Part shown: positions 1 through 7,863 of the stretch, piece after piece | Layout of the letters: each line of letters begins with the position of its first letter | How positions within the stretch are numbered: position 1 is the first letter of the stretch | The notes under the pieces: model-generated | Seen by the model: only the letters and a program-made list of their open reading frames with translations | Databases searched by the model: none | Told to the model about the DNA's origin: nothing | Translations under genes and position numbers: made by a program | NCBI GenBank assembly: GCA_040904785.1 | Contig: JBBDSV010000028.1 | Location: 1-46,234, forward strand | Origin: JBBDSV01 sp040904785 | GTDB lineage: Bacteria > Actinomycetota > Nitriliruptoria > Nitriliruptorales > Nitriliruptoraceae | Reading direction: 5' to 3' | Length of the DNA: 46,234 bases

Positions 1-8
1 CGCCGGCC

Positions 9-22
9 GTTTCACGTGGAAC
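9..22. promoter_or_regulatory. parS: parS centromere site (ParB binding)
   Basis: The 14 bases GTTTCACGTGGAAC are a near-perfect palindrome around CACGTG with one mismatched pair, and match the well-known bacterial parS consensus GTTTCACGTGAAAC at all but one position. It lies about 170 bases upstream of rsmG and under 1 kb upstream of parAB, where parS sites cluster in many bacteria. Read in frame 1 it encodes FHVEH, a peptide often created when parS lies inside a gene, so it may sit in the end of an upstream gene cut by the window edge. ParB encoded at 1854-2810 should bind here. No second copy was seen in the window. Confidence 0.8.
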
Positions 23-178
23 ACATTGGCGATGGTGCGCTGACCCTGCGGTACGACTGAACACTGCTCAACGACGCATCATGACCCCAGACGCCAGGGA
101 GTCGACGCCGGCTGATCAGTCTGATGACTGCGGGACTAGGATCGCCGTGCGTGCACAGCGCACAGATGGCCGGCGAGA

Positions 179-799
179 GTGCCGTACGCACCTCCGTTGA
201 ATGGCGTGCCAGTGATGGGCGAGCAACTCGAGCGGTACGTCGACCTTGTGCGTTCAAGTCCGCACAACCTTCTTTCCGCCCGTGGGCTGGCGGAACTGCC
301 GACACGACACGTACCGGAGGCGCTGGCGTTCGCGGCCATGCTCCCTCGCGGCGTGCAACGGCTTCTCGACATCGGGTCCGGCGGTGGGCTGCCTGGAATG
401 GTCGTCGCGATCGCGCGACAGGATCTCGATGTCCATCTCTTGGACGCAACACGCAAGAAGTCCACCTTCCTTCGGCAGACCGCGGCCGCGCTTGACGTGC
501 GCGTGACCGTGCACAACGGGCGAGCCGAAGATCTCGCGGCGTCGCACCTTGCGGAGGCTTTCGACGTCGTGACTGCGCGTGCCGTGGCGGCACTTCCCAT
601 ACTTGTCTCGTTCGCTGCCCCGTACCTCGGATCGCGCGGACAGATCTACGCCATCAAGGGCGAGCGATGGCGTGACGAGCTCGATGCCGCGGCAGCCGTG
701 CTTCGGACCCATGGCCTCCAGGTGCTGGCGACACCCGATGACCAGCACGAGCCTGGGCCGAACGACCCGAAAGTCATCGTCCTTGGTCGTGCGACCTAA
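179..799 (+). CDS. rsmG: 16S rRNA (guanine-527-N7)-methyltransferase RsmG (GidB)
   Basis: Transfers a methyl group from S-adenosylmethionine to N7 of G527 in 16S rRNA of the 30S subunit. The 206-residue product has the SAM-binding glycine loop DIGSGGGLPG at residues 64-73, the LLDATRKKSTFLR segment at 87-99, NGRAED at 113-118, the VTARAVA segment at 131-137 and KGER at 160-163, all characteristic of RsmG. Length is normal for the family. A GTG at 179 gives this length. An in-frame ATG at 215 (MGEQLERY) would also work, and neither has a strong ribosome-binding site, so the true start is uncertain by 12 codons. It directly precedes parAB, the usual order in actinobacteria and many Firmicutes. 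Confidence 0.95.
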   Translation: MPYAPPLNGVPVMGEQLERYVDLVRSSPHNLLSARGLAELPTRHVPEALAFAAMLPRGVQRLLDIGSGGGLPGMVVAIARQDLDVHLLDATRKKSTFLRQTAAALDVRVTVHNGRAEDLAASHLAEAFDVVTARAVAALPILVSFAAPYLGSRGQIYAIKGERWRDELDAAAAVLRTHGLQVLATPDDQHEPGPNDPKVIVLGRAT

Positions 800-803
800 G
801 GAG

Positions 804-828
804 CGGAATGGCAAAGTTCCCCATTCCG
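804..828 (+). terminator. Inverted repeat after rsmG
   Basis: CGGAATGG (804-811) and CCATTCCG (821-828) form a perfect 8-bp stem with a 9-base loop, 5 bases after the rsmG stop. There is no T-run, so it could be a weak terminator, an mRNA-stabilising hairpin or an operator. Its bases also form part of an ECF-type promoter match (805-830), so the two readings compete. Confidence 0.4.
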
Positions 829-830
829 TC
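805..830 (+). promoter_or_regulatory. Candidate ECF-sigma promoter upstream of parA
   Basis: GGAAT at 805-809 and CGTC at 827-830 are separated by 17 bases, matching the general actinobacterial ECF pattern GGAAC-N16/18-CGTC. It points toward parA (start 919), and similar motifs precede trxB, trxA and the kinase gene. It overlaps the inverted repeat at 804-828, so the match may be incidental. Confidence 0.3.
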
Positions 831-872
831 CGGCTGCTGTGCGGCTAGGCTGCGCCCGGCGAACGCCGGCGA

Positions 873-890
873 TACTTGAATCTGCAAGTA
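873..890. promoter_or_regulatory. Palindrome upstream of parAB, possible operator
   Basis: TACTTG (873-878) and CAAGTA (885-890) are perfect inverted arms around a 6-base centre, 28 bases before the parA start. The position suits a repressor site or promoter element for the parAB operon. GATACT at 871-876 resembles a -10 box, but no convincing -35 is seen. The binding protein is unknown. Confidence 0.3.
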
Positions 891-918
891 AATTGGCCGG
901 CGATCGCGGGAGTGCACG

Positions 919-1857
919 ATGGAAATGCAGATCAACTCGGGGGCCGTTGCGCCACCCGATGCGTCCGTCGCCGCAGTGCCGTCACCGGCAAGTCGATGGC
1001 GCGACGACCACGTTGACGGCGACGCCGCCGTGATCAGTGTCGCGAATCAGAAGGGTGGTGTCGGAAAGACCACGACAACCGTGTCGCTGGCCGCCGCGCT
1101 GGCACAACTCGGAGCGCGCATTCTGGTCGTCGACCTAGATCCACAGGGAAATGCCACCACGGGGCTCGGACTTCGCGTCGAGGACGATCAGCCGAGCGTG
1201 TATGACGTGCTCGTCCGCACGCACAGCGTCGACGAAGTGATCGTGCCGAGCGATGTCGATCGCCTCGATGTCCTGCCGTCGTCGCTGGAGCTCGCCGGGG
1301 CCGAAGTCGAGCTGGTATCGGCGATGTCCCGCGAACAACGGCTGAAGCGGTCGCTCGGCGAAGTGCTCAATCGGTACGACATCGTGTTCATCGACTGTCC
1401 GCCATCACTGGGCTTGCTCACGATCAACGCGTTCGTCGCCGCGGATCAGGTCCTCGTGCCGATCCAGTGCGAGTACTACGCACTCGAGGGTCTCGGCCAA
1501 CTGATGCGGACGGTCCAGCTGGTCGGCGACAACCTCAACCGCGAACTCGAAGTCGGCGGCGTCGTCCTAACGATGTTCGACGCGCGAACCAATCTCGCCG
1601 AGCAGGTCGTTCACGAGGTCCGTGAGTACTTCGGACCGCGTGCGTACGAGACCGTGATCCCGCGCACCGTGCGTCTCTCAGAGGCGCCGAGTTACGGCCA
1701 GCCGATCACTGTCTTCGACCCGGAGAGCCGCGGGGCGCACACATATGTGCGCCTAGCGCTCGAATTTGCCGATCGCCTCGGGGTCGACGTCGATCATCGC
1801 CAGGCCGCGCAGATGTTGGGAGAGCACGACTCCGACGCCGACAAGGACGCGTCATGA
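919..1857 (+). CDS. parA: Chromosome partitioning ATPase ParA (Soj)
   Basis: Deviant Walker ATPase that drives segregation of replicated origins together with ParB bound at parS. The 312-residue protein has the signature-lysine Walker A QKGGVGKTT at residues 44-52, the A' motif VDLDPQGN at 71-78 and Walker B IVFIDCPP at about 155-162. It ends with the usual ParA tail including SEAPSYGQPI. The N-terminal extension of about 37 residues before the P-loop strand is low-complexity and common in actinobacterial chromosomal ParA. ATG at 919 follows a GGGAG-type ribosome-binding site. The stop overlaps the parB start (ATGA), so the two are translationally coupled. Confidence 0.97.
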   Translation: MEMQINSGAVAPPDASVAAVPSPASRWRDDHVDGDAAVISVANQKGGVGKTTTTVSLAAALAQLGARILVVDLDPQGNATTGLGLRVEDDQPSVYDVLVRTHSVDEVIVPSDVDRLDVLPSSLELAGAEVELVSAMSREQRLKRSLGEVLNRYDIVFIDCPPSLGLLTINAFVAADQVLVPIQCEYYALEGLGQLMRTVQLVGDNLNRELEVGGVVLTMFDARTNLAEQVVHEVREYFGPRAYETVIPRTVRLSEAPSYGQPITVFDPESRGAHTYVRLALEFADRLGVDVDHRQAAQMLGEHDSDADKDAS

Positions 1858-2810
1858 GCACGCAACGACGTGGTGGGTTGGGCAAGGGCCTCGCCGCTCT
1901 CATTCCACAGGAGAGCGACACCACAAGCCCGCACGGGGCAACCATTGCCGAAGTGGCGGTCACCGACATCCAAGCCAATCCGCGTCAGCCGCGTGGGGTG
2001 TTCGACGAGAACGAGCTCCAGGGCCTGGCGACATCGCTGCAGGACGTCGGTGTGCTGCAGCCACTCGTCGTGCGTCCGGCTGCCGATGGAACGTTCGAAC
2101 TGATCGCCGGCGAACGGCGCCTTCGGGCGGCGTTCATGGCTGGTCTCCAGACAGTGCCGGTCGTGATCCGGCACACCGAGGACAGCAACCTGCTCAAAGA
2201 GGCGCTGGTGGAGAACATCCACCGCGTGCAGCTCAATCCGTTGGAAGAGGCTGCTGCGTACCAGCAACTGCTCGAGGAATTCGAATTCACCCAGGACGAG
2301 TTGGCCAAGCGACTGGGCAAGTCTCGGCCCGTGATCAGCAATACGCTGCGCCTGCTGTCGCTTCCGCCGGGCATTCAGCGGCGTGTCGCGGCGGGGGTGC
2401 TCAGCGCAGGTCATGCCAAGGCGCTGCTCGCACTCGAAGGGCGTGAGGCGCAGGAGCGCCTTGCGGAGCGCATCGTCTCAGAGGGGCTGTCGGTTCGCGC
2501 GACAGAGGAGCTCGTGCGCGTCCAACTCATGGAGTCTGAGGCGAACGGAACTGTTTCGGCGTCGCCGGGCACGCGCAGCCGAAGTCGCAAGCTCGCCGCG
2601 CCCGGATTGATCGACCTGCAGGACGACTTGTCCGAGGCGCTCAAGACGCGCGTTCGCGTCACGATGGGCGCGAAGCGCGGCCGCATGCAGATCGAGTTCA
2701 CCTCCGTCGACGAGCTCGAACGCATCGTCTCGATCATCGCCAACGGACTGAGTCAGACTCCCGGAGCGGTCTCTGGACGGCTCGCATCGTCCGACGTGCT
2801 CGATGACTGA
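1854..2810 (+). CDS. parB: Chromosome partitioning protein ParB (Spo0J)
   Basis: CTP-dependent DNA clamp that loads at parS and spreads to form the partition complex acted on by ParA. In the 318 residues are the N-terminal ParA-interaction segment GLGKGLAALIP (8-18), box I NPRQPR (42-47), the CTP-binding arginine motif GERRLRAA (86-93), ENIHRVQLNP (120-129) and a helix-turn-helix around 146-167 (TQDELAKRLGKSRPVISNTL). A C-terminal dimerisation region follows a basic serine-rich linker. It starts inside the parA stop codon (ATGA). The only visible target in the window is the parS at 9-22. Confidence 0.97.
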   Translation: MSTQRRGGLGKGLAALIPQESDTTSPHGATIAEVAVTDIQANPRQPRGVFDENELQGLATSLQDVGVLQPLVVRPAADGTFELIAGERRLRAAFMAGLQTVPVVIRHTEDSNLLKEALVENIHRVQLNPLEEAAAYQQLLEEFEFTQDELAKRLGKSRPVISNTLRLLSLPPGIQRRVAAGVLSAGHAKALLALEGREAQERLAERIVSEGLSVRATEELVRVQLMESEANGTVSASPGTRSRSRKLAAPGLIDLQDDLSEALKTRVRVTMGAKRGRMQIEFTSVDELERIVSIIANGLSQTPGAVSGRLASSDVLDD

Positions 2811-2847
2811 TCACCTGGCGGCATCGTTGTCGCGGGGTGTGCCCGTG

Positions 2848-3537
2848 TCAGTCGACGGGGACACGATCGGCGGCCGTGAGTTCGACGACGGTTCCTGATT
2901 CGTCGCCGAGCAGCGCCGTGTCGGCAAGTCCGACGAACAGGCCGCAACACACCACACCCGGAATGCAGCTCAGCGCGAGATCTTCAGCACCGGGATCGTC
3001 GATCCCGCCCGGCAGTCGGCAGTTGAGGATGGCATTGCCGTTGTCGGTGCGGAACCCGCCATTGTCACGGGCGGTGACCTCATAGCCGCGTCGTTCGAGC
3101 ACACGACGCACGGGCGCCAGGGCGAAGGGCACCACTTCAAGGGGCAACGGAAAACGGTCGCCGAGACGCTCGACGAGCTTGTCCCGCGTGGCAATGACGA
3201 CGAAATGATCCGCCATCGTTGCGACAACCTTCTCCCGGAGCAGCGCGCCTCCGCCCCCCTTCGTCAGGCAGAGTGTGGCATCGAGTTCATCCGCTCCATC
3301 GACGGCAAGGTCGAGCCGCTCGACATCGTCCGGGTCGAGCAGACGGATACCCCGCTGGCGGGCGTGGTCCGCCGTCGCTCGGGACGTGGGAACGCCGGCG
3401 ACGTCGAGATCCGCGTCTGCGAGCACCTCGAGGAACTCCGCGACGGTGCTTCCCGTACCCAATCCCAGCCGCATGCCATCACGCACCCGTTCGACGGCAG
3501 CGACGGCGGCGGCTCGCTTGGCTGAATCGCCGGTCAT
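2848..3537 (-). CDS. rpiA: Ribose-5-phosphate isomerase A
   Basis: Interconverts ribose 5-phosphate and ribulose 5-phosphate in the pentose phosphate pathway, in the cytosol. The 229-residue protein carries the RpiA phosphate-binding loop GLGTGST (25-31), DGADE (80-84) with the catalytic aspartates, and KGGGGALLREK (93-103) with the general-base glutamate. Length is standard. It converges on parB with a 37-base gap. Its start overlaps the stop of the upstream HAD gene by four bases (ATGA), so it is the last gene of the operon aminotransferase-ddl-HAD-rpiA. Actinobacteria often use RpiB instead, so a RpiA here is worth noting but not abnormal. Confidence 0.95.
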   Translation of the reverse strand: MTGDSAKRAAAVAAVERVRDGMRLGLGTGSTVAEFLEVLADADLDVAGVPTSRATADHARQRGIRLLDPDDVERLDLAVDGADELDATLCLTKGGGGALLREKVVATMADHFVVIATRDKLVERLGDRFPLPLEVVPFALAPVRRVLERRGYEVTARDNGGFRTDNGNAILNCRLPGGIDDPGAEDLALSCIPGVVCCGLFVGLADTALLGDESGTVVELTAADRVPVD

Positions 3538-4226
3538 GCGTCACTCCAGCTAGCGACCACGTCGGGAAGTTCTCCCAGCCCTTCGAGCACGATGTCGGCC
3601 TCGACGCCATCGGGCATGTCCTGCAACAGGCCCCACGGACCGCGGCGCAGCCAGCATGTCGCGATGCCGATCTCGAGTGCGGGAAGAATGTCGTTGTCCA
3701 CGCGGTCTCCGACGTAGAGCAGCTCACCCGGCCGCTCGACGGATGAACGCTCGAGCAAGCGCGTGAAGAACGTCGGGTCCGGCTTCTCGACGCCGAGGTC
3801 GTCCGAGGTGACGAGGTCGTCGACCGCGAGCGCGAGCGCCTCGAGTTGGGGGCGGCGTCGGGCTGGTTGGTTTCCCGCGATGACGATGCGCACCTCTGCG
3901 CGATGCAGTGCCTGCAGGCAGGCGCGAACGTCGCCGTAGAGGTCCTGCTCCTGCAGGCCTCCGAGCCGGCGCTCGTGTTCCTCCTGGAGCGACAGCCAGT
4001 CGACGTTGGGTGCGATGTGACCGAACACCGCTCGATGGTCTTCACCTTGCACGATTGCCGCGCCCAGTACTGCCGCGAATGTCAGTGGTGTCGACCCGAC
4101 CAACTCAGCCCAGGTCGCCCAGACGCGACTCTCGTCGACGAGCACTTCCCCGATGTCGAAGGCGACGACTCGGGGTGCGGTCGGCCCGGGGGCGTCACGC
4201 GATGGGGCCAAATCAGCCACGGGCAT
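3534..4226 (-). CDS. HAD-family hydrolase (putative phosphatase)
   Basis: A 230-residue haloacid-dehalogenase-fold protein, probably a small-molecule phosphatase of the cytosol. Motif I is DIGEVL (24-29), motif II lies around IAGNQ (116-120), motif III is the lysine in GVEKPDP (K148), and motif IV is GDRVDND (173-179). The second aspartate of the usual DxD is glycine (DIG), as in the epoxide-hydrolase N-terminal and related phosphatase groups, so substrate class cannot be given with confidence. A cap domain fills residues 30-110. It overlaps rpiA (4 bases) and ddl (14 bases), which places it firmly in this operon; a sugar-phosphate role is possible but unproven. Confidence 0.85.
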   Translation of the reverse strand: MPVADLAPSRDAPGPTAPRVVAFDIGEVLVDESRVWATWAELVGSTPLTFAAVLGAAIVQGEDHRAVFGHIAPNVDWLSLQEEHERRLGGLQEQDLYGDVRACLQALHRAEVRIVIAGNQPARRRPQLEALALAVDDLVTSDDLGVEKPDPTFFTRLLERSSVERPGELLYVGDRVDNDILPALEIGIATCWLRRGPWGLLQDMPDGVEADIVLEGLGELPDVVASWSDA

Positions 4227-5172
4227 CTCGTAAGGCCAATTGCACGATCAATTCGCATAGTTCATCGAACGGCACGTCGGCAGCCTGGGCGGCCAGCGGA
4301 ACCAGTGAGGTGCTCGTCATCCCCGGACACGTGTCAAGCTCGAGGAGCCACGGAACGCCGTGTGCATCAACGATGAGGTCGGCGCGCGACAGATGACGGG
4401 CCCCGATCGCGCGATAGGCCGTTACTGCGGCGGTCTCGCACGCTTCGCGGACATCGTCGTCGATGCGCGCGGGTGCATGAAATTCCGTCGCGCCTGCCGT
4501 GTAGCGCGCGGCGAAGTCGTACGCGCCGCCCTTTGGTTGGATCTCGACCGGAGGAAGCGCCGATCCGTCGAGCACGGTGACGGCAATTTCTGTGCCCGCG
4601 ATGAACTTCTCGACGAGCACGGCATCCGCGTAGCTGAACGCCCCAACGATTGCTTGTGGCAGCAGGTGCGGGTCCTCGACGATCGACAGGCCGAGCGAAG
4701 ATCCACCCGTCGCGGGCTTGACGACCAGCGGCACGCCCAACGCCTCGGCGATGCGATCGATGGCTGCACTTGCGCCCATCTCCCGGAACGCGTGCTGACT
4801 GAGTGTCACACGGTCTGGAACCGCAAGGCCATGACGTGCGTACAGCCCTTGTGCAATCGGCTTGTTCCACGCGATCGAGCTGGCCAGCACGTCAGGTCCG
4901 GTGTAGGGCAGCCCGACGAGTTCCAACATCGACTGGATCGTTCCGTCCTCACCGGCGGCGCCGTGGAGCGCCAGATAGGCGACGTCGAATCCGCCGTGTT
5001 CGAGGGTGTGCACGAGCTGATGATCGATGTCCAGCCGCGTCACCTGGTGACCGCGATCGCTGAGCGCGTCGGCGACGCGTCCACCCGAGCGCAGGCTCAC
5101 CTCGCGTTCGAGGGACAGGCCGCCAGACAACACGGCCACCGAGTACGTCGTCTCCGCTTGGGGCACGCTCAT
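4213..5172 (-). CDS. ddl: D-alanine--D-alanine ligase
   Basis: Joins two D-alanines with ATP to make the dipeptide added to UDP-MurNAc-tripeptide in peptidoglycan synthesis. The 319-residue ATP-grasp protein shows GGLSLEREVSL near residues 17-27, the ATP-binding LVVKPATGGSSLGL, VLVEKFI and the C-terminal ELDTCPGMTSTSLVP. In the last motif the family usually has an asparagine that binds Mg2+ (EINT/ELNT); here it is aspartate at about residue 280, an unusual but chemically plausible change. Length is normal for the short Ddl type. The start overlaps the upstream aminotransferase stop (ATGA), so expression is coupled with it. Related ATP-grasp dipeptide ligases are a less likely alternative. Confidence 0.9.
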   Translation of the reverse strand: MSVPQAETTYSVAVLSGGLSLEREVSLRSGGRVADALSDRGHQVTRLDIDHQLVHTLEHGGFDVAYLALHGAAGEDGTIQSMLELVGLPYTGPDVLASSIAWNKPIAQGLYARHGLAVPDRVTLSQHAFREMGASAAIDRIAEALGVPLVVKPATGGSSLGLSIVEDPHLLPQAIVGAFSYADAVLVEKFIAGTEIAVTVLDGSALPPVEIQPKGGAYDFAARYTAGATEFHAPARIDDDVREACETAAVTAYRAIGARHLSRADLIVDAHGVPWLLELDTCPGMTSTSLVPLAAQAADVPFDELCELIVQLALRDARG

Positions 5173-6461
5173 CCTCCTGTGGCGCCGACGCCGCCCGGGT
5201 CACGGGGCAGCACCTCGGGCGCCTGATCGCCGTAGATCGACCGCACCAGCTCGATCTCCTCGTGGAACAGTTCCGCGAGCCGAACGACACCTTCACGAAT
5301 CCGATCGACGTCCGGGAAGCTGTAGCACAGTCTGGCCTGACTGCCACCGGAGCCGTCGGCGTAGAAGCCGCGTCCCGGGACATAGGCGACACGGTGCTGA
5401 ATCGCCTTGGCCAGGAGGTCCGAGGTGTCGATTCCGCTCGGGAGGGTCAGCCACACGTAGAAGCCGCCCTTCGGCGTCGTCCAGTGCACGGATTCCGGCA
5501 TCTCTGCGGCAAGTGCCGCAAGCATTGCTTCGGCCTTGTCGTGATACAGCGAACGAAACCGCTTGACCTGTTCACGCCACGGCTGCGTACGCAGCCAGGT
5601 CTCGACGACCATCTGCGTGAAATTCGACGGGCACAGATCGGCAGCCTCGCGCAGCACGATCAGCTTGTCGCGCACGGCACGCGGCGCGAGGATCCATCCG
5701 GTGCGAACGCCGGGTGCGAACGTCTTCGACATCGTGCCGATGTAGATGACGCGGTCGGGCACCAGCGACCGCAACGAGGGCGACAGTGCGCCGGTGAAGT
5801 CGAGGAGCCCGTACGGGTTGTCTTCGACGATGAGCAGGTCGCGGCGCTCGGCGATCTCTGCGAGCCGGTGGCGCCGTTCCACCGACATCGTCACGCCCGC
5901 CGGATTGAGGTGGTTCGGGATCGTGTAGATGTACTTCGGTCGCACGCCGTCACGCTCGAGCCGATCGAGCCGATCGTCCAACAGGTCGACCTGCATGCCG
6001 TCGTCGTCAACCGGGACGTGCCGGATGTCCGCCTGGAGACTCGTGAGCGCCCCGATGCCGCCGACGTACGTCGGACCCTCGGCGATCACGACGTCGCCGG
6101 GGTCGACGAAGCATGTTGCGACCAGCTCAAGTGCCTGTTGGCCACCGACCGTCACGATCACATCATCGGCGTGCGCAACAACGTGCTCTTCGGCCATGAC
6201 CTCGACGAGCAGTTCGCGAAGTTCGAGTCGACCGTGTCCGGTGCCATATTGGAGCGCCGTCGCGCCCGCAGTGCGTACGACCTCGGTGACGATTGCTTCT
6301 ACCGCGTCCATGTCGAGGCTCGACGTCGCGGGCATGCCGCCAGCGAACGACACGATCTCGGGCCGTGACGCAACCGAGAACAGCGCGCGGATTTCCGAGG
6401 CGCGCATGCCCTGGACGCGTGCGGCGTACCGCGCCAGGTAGGGGTCGGTGTCGAGCCGCAC
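5169..6461 (-). CDS. PLP-dependent aminotransferase, class I/II (MocR/LysN-like)
   Basis: Fold-type I aminotransferase of 430 residues, closest in motif pattern to the 2-aminoadipate/aromatic/branched-chain group (LysN, GntR-fused aminotransferases) but without a DNA-binding domain. Seen are VGGQQALEL (105-113), TIPNHLNPAG (180-189), VEDNPYG (213-219) with the aspartate that contacts the pyridine nitrogen, the Schiff-base lysine in GTMSKTF (K246), and the substrate arginine region near the C-terminus. GTG at 6461 follows GGAAGAG and gives the standard N-terminus. It is first in the operon with ddl, the HAD gene and rpiA. A role in supplying amino acids for wall synthesis is inference only. 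Confidence 0.88.
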   Translation of the reverse strand: MRLDTDPYLARYAARVQGMRASEIRALFSVASRPEIVSFAGGMPATSSLDMDAVEAIVTEVVRTAGATALQYGTGHGRLELRELLVEVMAEEHVVAHADDVIVTVGGQQALELVATCFVDPGDVVIAEGPTYVGGIGALTSLQADIRHVPVDDDGMQVDLLDDRLDRLERDGVRPKYIYTIPNHLNPAGVTMSVERRHRLAEIAERRDLLIVEDNPYGLLDFTGALSPSLRSLVPDRVIYIGTMSKTFAPGVRTGWILAPRAVRDKLIVLREAADLCPSNFTQMVVETWLRTQPWREQVKRFRSLYHDKAEAMLAALAAEMPESVHWTTPKGGFYVWLTLPSGIDTSDLLAKAIQHRVAYVPGRGFYADGSGGSQARLCYSFPDVDRIREGVVRLAELFHEEIELVRSIYGDQAPEVLPRDPGGVGATGG

Positions 6462-6546
6462 GGGGCACTCTTCCAGCCGGCGTCGCTATCGGGGATGGCC
6501 GATACGCTGCGATGCTACCGACGTAGGGCGAGAACGAGGTGGCACG

Positions 6547-6720
6547 GTGACCGAGCCGATGCACGCGGTGCCGGACGAGGCGCCCGATGGCACCTGGGTC
6601 GCACCGGGCGGCTGGCGACGGGTGCTCGCCGGCTTCACCGTGGGCACGCTGGCCGGGTTCCTGACAGGGCTGCTTCTGCCGCGGCGAGACGGCCGTATCG
6701 ACGAAGTCACCGGTGAGTGA
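6547..6720 (+). CDS. Small membrane protein, unknown function
   Basis: A 57-codon frame read from GTG at 6547 behind a good ribosome-binding site (AGGTGG, five bases upstream). The product has an acidic N-terminus, then one hydrophobic stretch at about residues 25-44 (VLAGFTVGTLAGFLTGLLL) rich in GxxxG spacing, a basic PRR stop-transfer and an acidic tail, as expected for a single-pass inner-membrane protein with the C-terminus in the cytosol. It lies alone between the divergent aminotransferase and the convergent CwlM-like gene. No family is recognised. It could be spurious, but the ribosome-binding site and clean topology argue for a real gene. Confidence 0.55.
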   Translation: MTEPMHAVPDEAPDGTWVAPGGWRRVLAGFTVGTLAGFLTGLLLPRRDGRIDEVTGE

Positions 6721-6748
6721 TCGTCCCCTGTACGGCTCACGGATCGTG

Positions 6749-7861
6749 TCACGTCTTCGCGGTGCTCACCGCCGAGCTCGGCTCGTCAGTCGCATCAGGT
6801 GGGTCGAGCAGGTAGGCGACCAACGCATCGGCGAGTGCGTCGCCGATGCGGCGCTGGCCGGCTGGTGCGGAGAGGACGGCACCTTCCTCGGGGTGTGTCA
6901 GGAAGCCGACTTCGACGATTGCCGCTGGCGCTCGCGATTCCCGCAGCAGTGCGGACGTCGACGCGTGAATTCGGCAGTCCGCAGTCCCGAGACGCTCGAT
7001 GACGTGGTCCGCCGCGAGTTGCGCCAGGACGCGACCGCGTTCCGAGATCGTGGCGTCGGTGCCGAAGTGGTACGCGGCGACGCCACGCGCGACGGGCGAG
7101 GCTGCACCGTTGACGTGAATCGAGAGGATCGCTTCGACGCCCTCCCGATTCGCGAGTTGCGCGCGCTGTGTGGGTGATGGCGATGCGTGAGGGCCACGAC
7201 TGAGCACCGCGTGCGCACCCAGTGCGATGAGCCGGCCCTCGACGCGGGTCGCGATTCCCCAGGTGACCTCGTGTTCGGTTCGACCGTCCGCGGCCGTGAC
7301 GCCCGGGTCGTCGGGGCTGTGGGCGGGGTCGACGAGGATGCGTGTTCCGGCCAGCGAGGTCCGGTGCCGTCGGCGCAGATCGTCGCGTTCGCGTACGACC
7401 GATGCAGCGGCCTCCTGGTGCGCACGGTGCAGATTCGCCAGCAGGGCGAACGTGCTGGTTCCGGCAATGCCGTCGACGAGCACGCCGACGTTGAGCTGGA
7501 ACTCACGCAGTGCGTCGGCCGTCCGGTCTCCGTACACGCCGTCGTCGTAGCCGCAGTCGAAGCCAAGGCGGTTGAGCCGGCGTTGAAGGTCGCGGACATC
7601 ATCACCGTGAAGCGGTGGGTTCGTGAGGTACAGCAGGCGGTCGCCGAGCCGGAAAGAGGCGCCCACAAGTGCATGCCAGGTGTCCGGACCGACGATGCCG
7701 TCCGCGGGCAGCCCGCGGAGTTGTTGGAATGCGCGGACGGACGCGACCGTCGCCGGGCCGAAGCGTCCCGGCTCGTCAGCGCAGGCGAAACCGAGCTCCG
7801 AGAGGCGACGTTGAATGTCCTCGACCTCGGAGCCGACTTGGCCGCGCCGGATGAGTTCCAC
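6749..7861 (-). CDS. cwlM: N-acetylmuramoyl-L-alanine amidase, CwlM-like
   Basis: A 370-residue protein with two N-terminal peptidoglycan-binding domains (about 5-67 and 82-140, each with the DG.V/Y.G..T pattern) and an Amidase_3 domain (about 172-355). The zinc and catalytic residues are all visible: H181 in DPAHS, E196/E198 in TEHEVTW, H249 in SIHVN and E317 in VEVGFL, so hydrolysis is possible on paper. There is no signal peptide. Together with its place next to trxA and trxB, exactly as in Mycobacterium tuberculosis, this matches CwlM, a cytosolic protein that in mycobacteria is phosphorylated by PknB and activates MurA. A regulatory rather than lytic role is therefore likely, by analogy. 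Confidence 0.9.
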   Translation of the reverse strand: MELIRRGQVGSEVEDIQRRLSELGFACADEPGRFGPATVASVRAFQQLRGLPADGIVGPDTWHALVGASFRLGDRLLYLTNPPLHGDDVRDLQRRLNRLGFDCGYDDGVYGDRTADALREFQLNVGVLVDGIAGTSTFALLANLHRAHQEAAASVVRERDDLRRRHRTSLAGTRILVDPAHSPDDPGVTAADGRTEHEVTWGIATRVEGRLIALGAHAVLSRGPHASPSPTQRAQLANREGVEAILSIHVNGAASPVARGVAAYHFGTDATISERGRVLAQLAADHVIERLGTADCRIHASTSALLRESRAPAAIVEVGFLTHPEEGAVLSAPAGQRRIGDALADALVAYLLDPPDATDEPSSAVSTAKT

Positions 7862-7863
7862 GG

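Noticed and set aside
1..60. End of an upstream protein-coding gene (Jag/R3H expected here by synteny)
   Set aside because: Frame 1 is open to the TGA at 58-60 but only 19 residues are visible and they do not look like a Jag C-terminus. Only the parS site is claimed.
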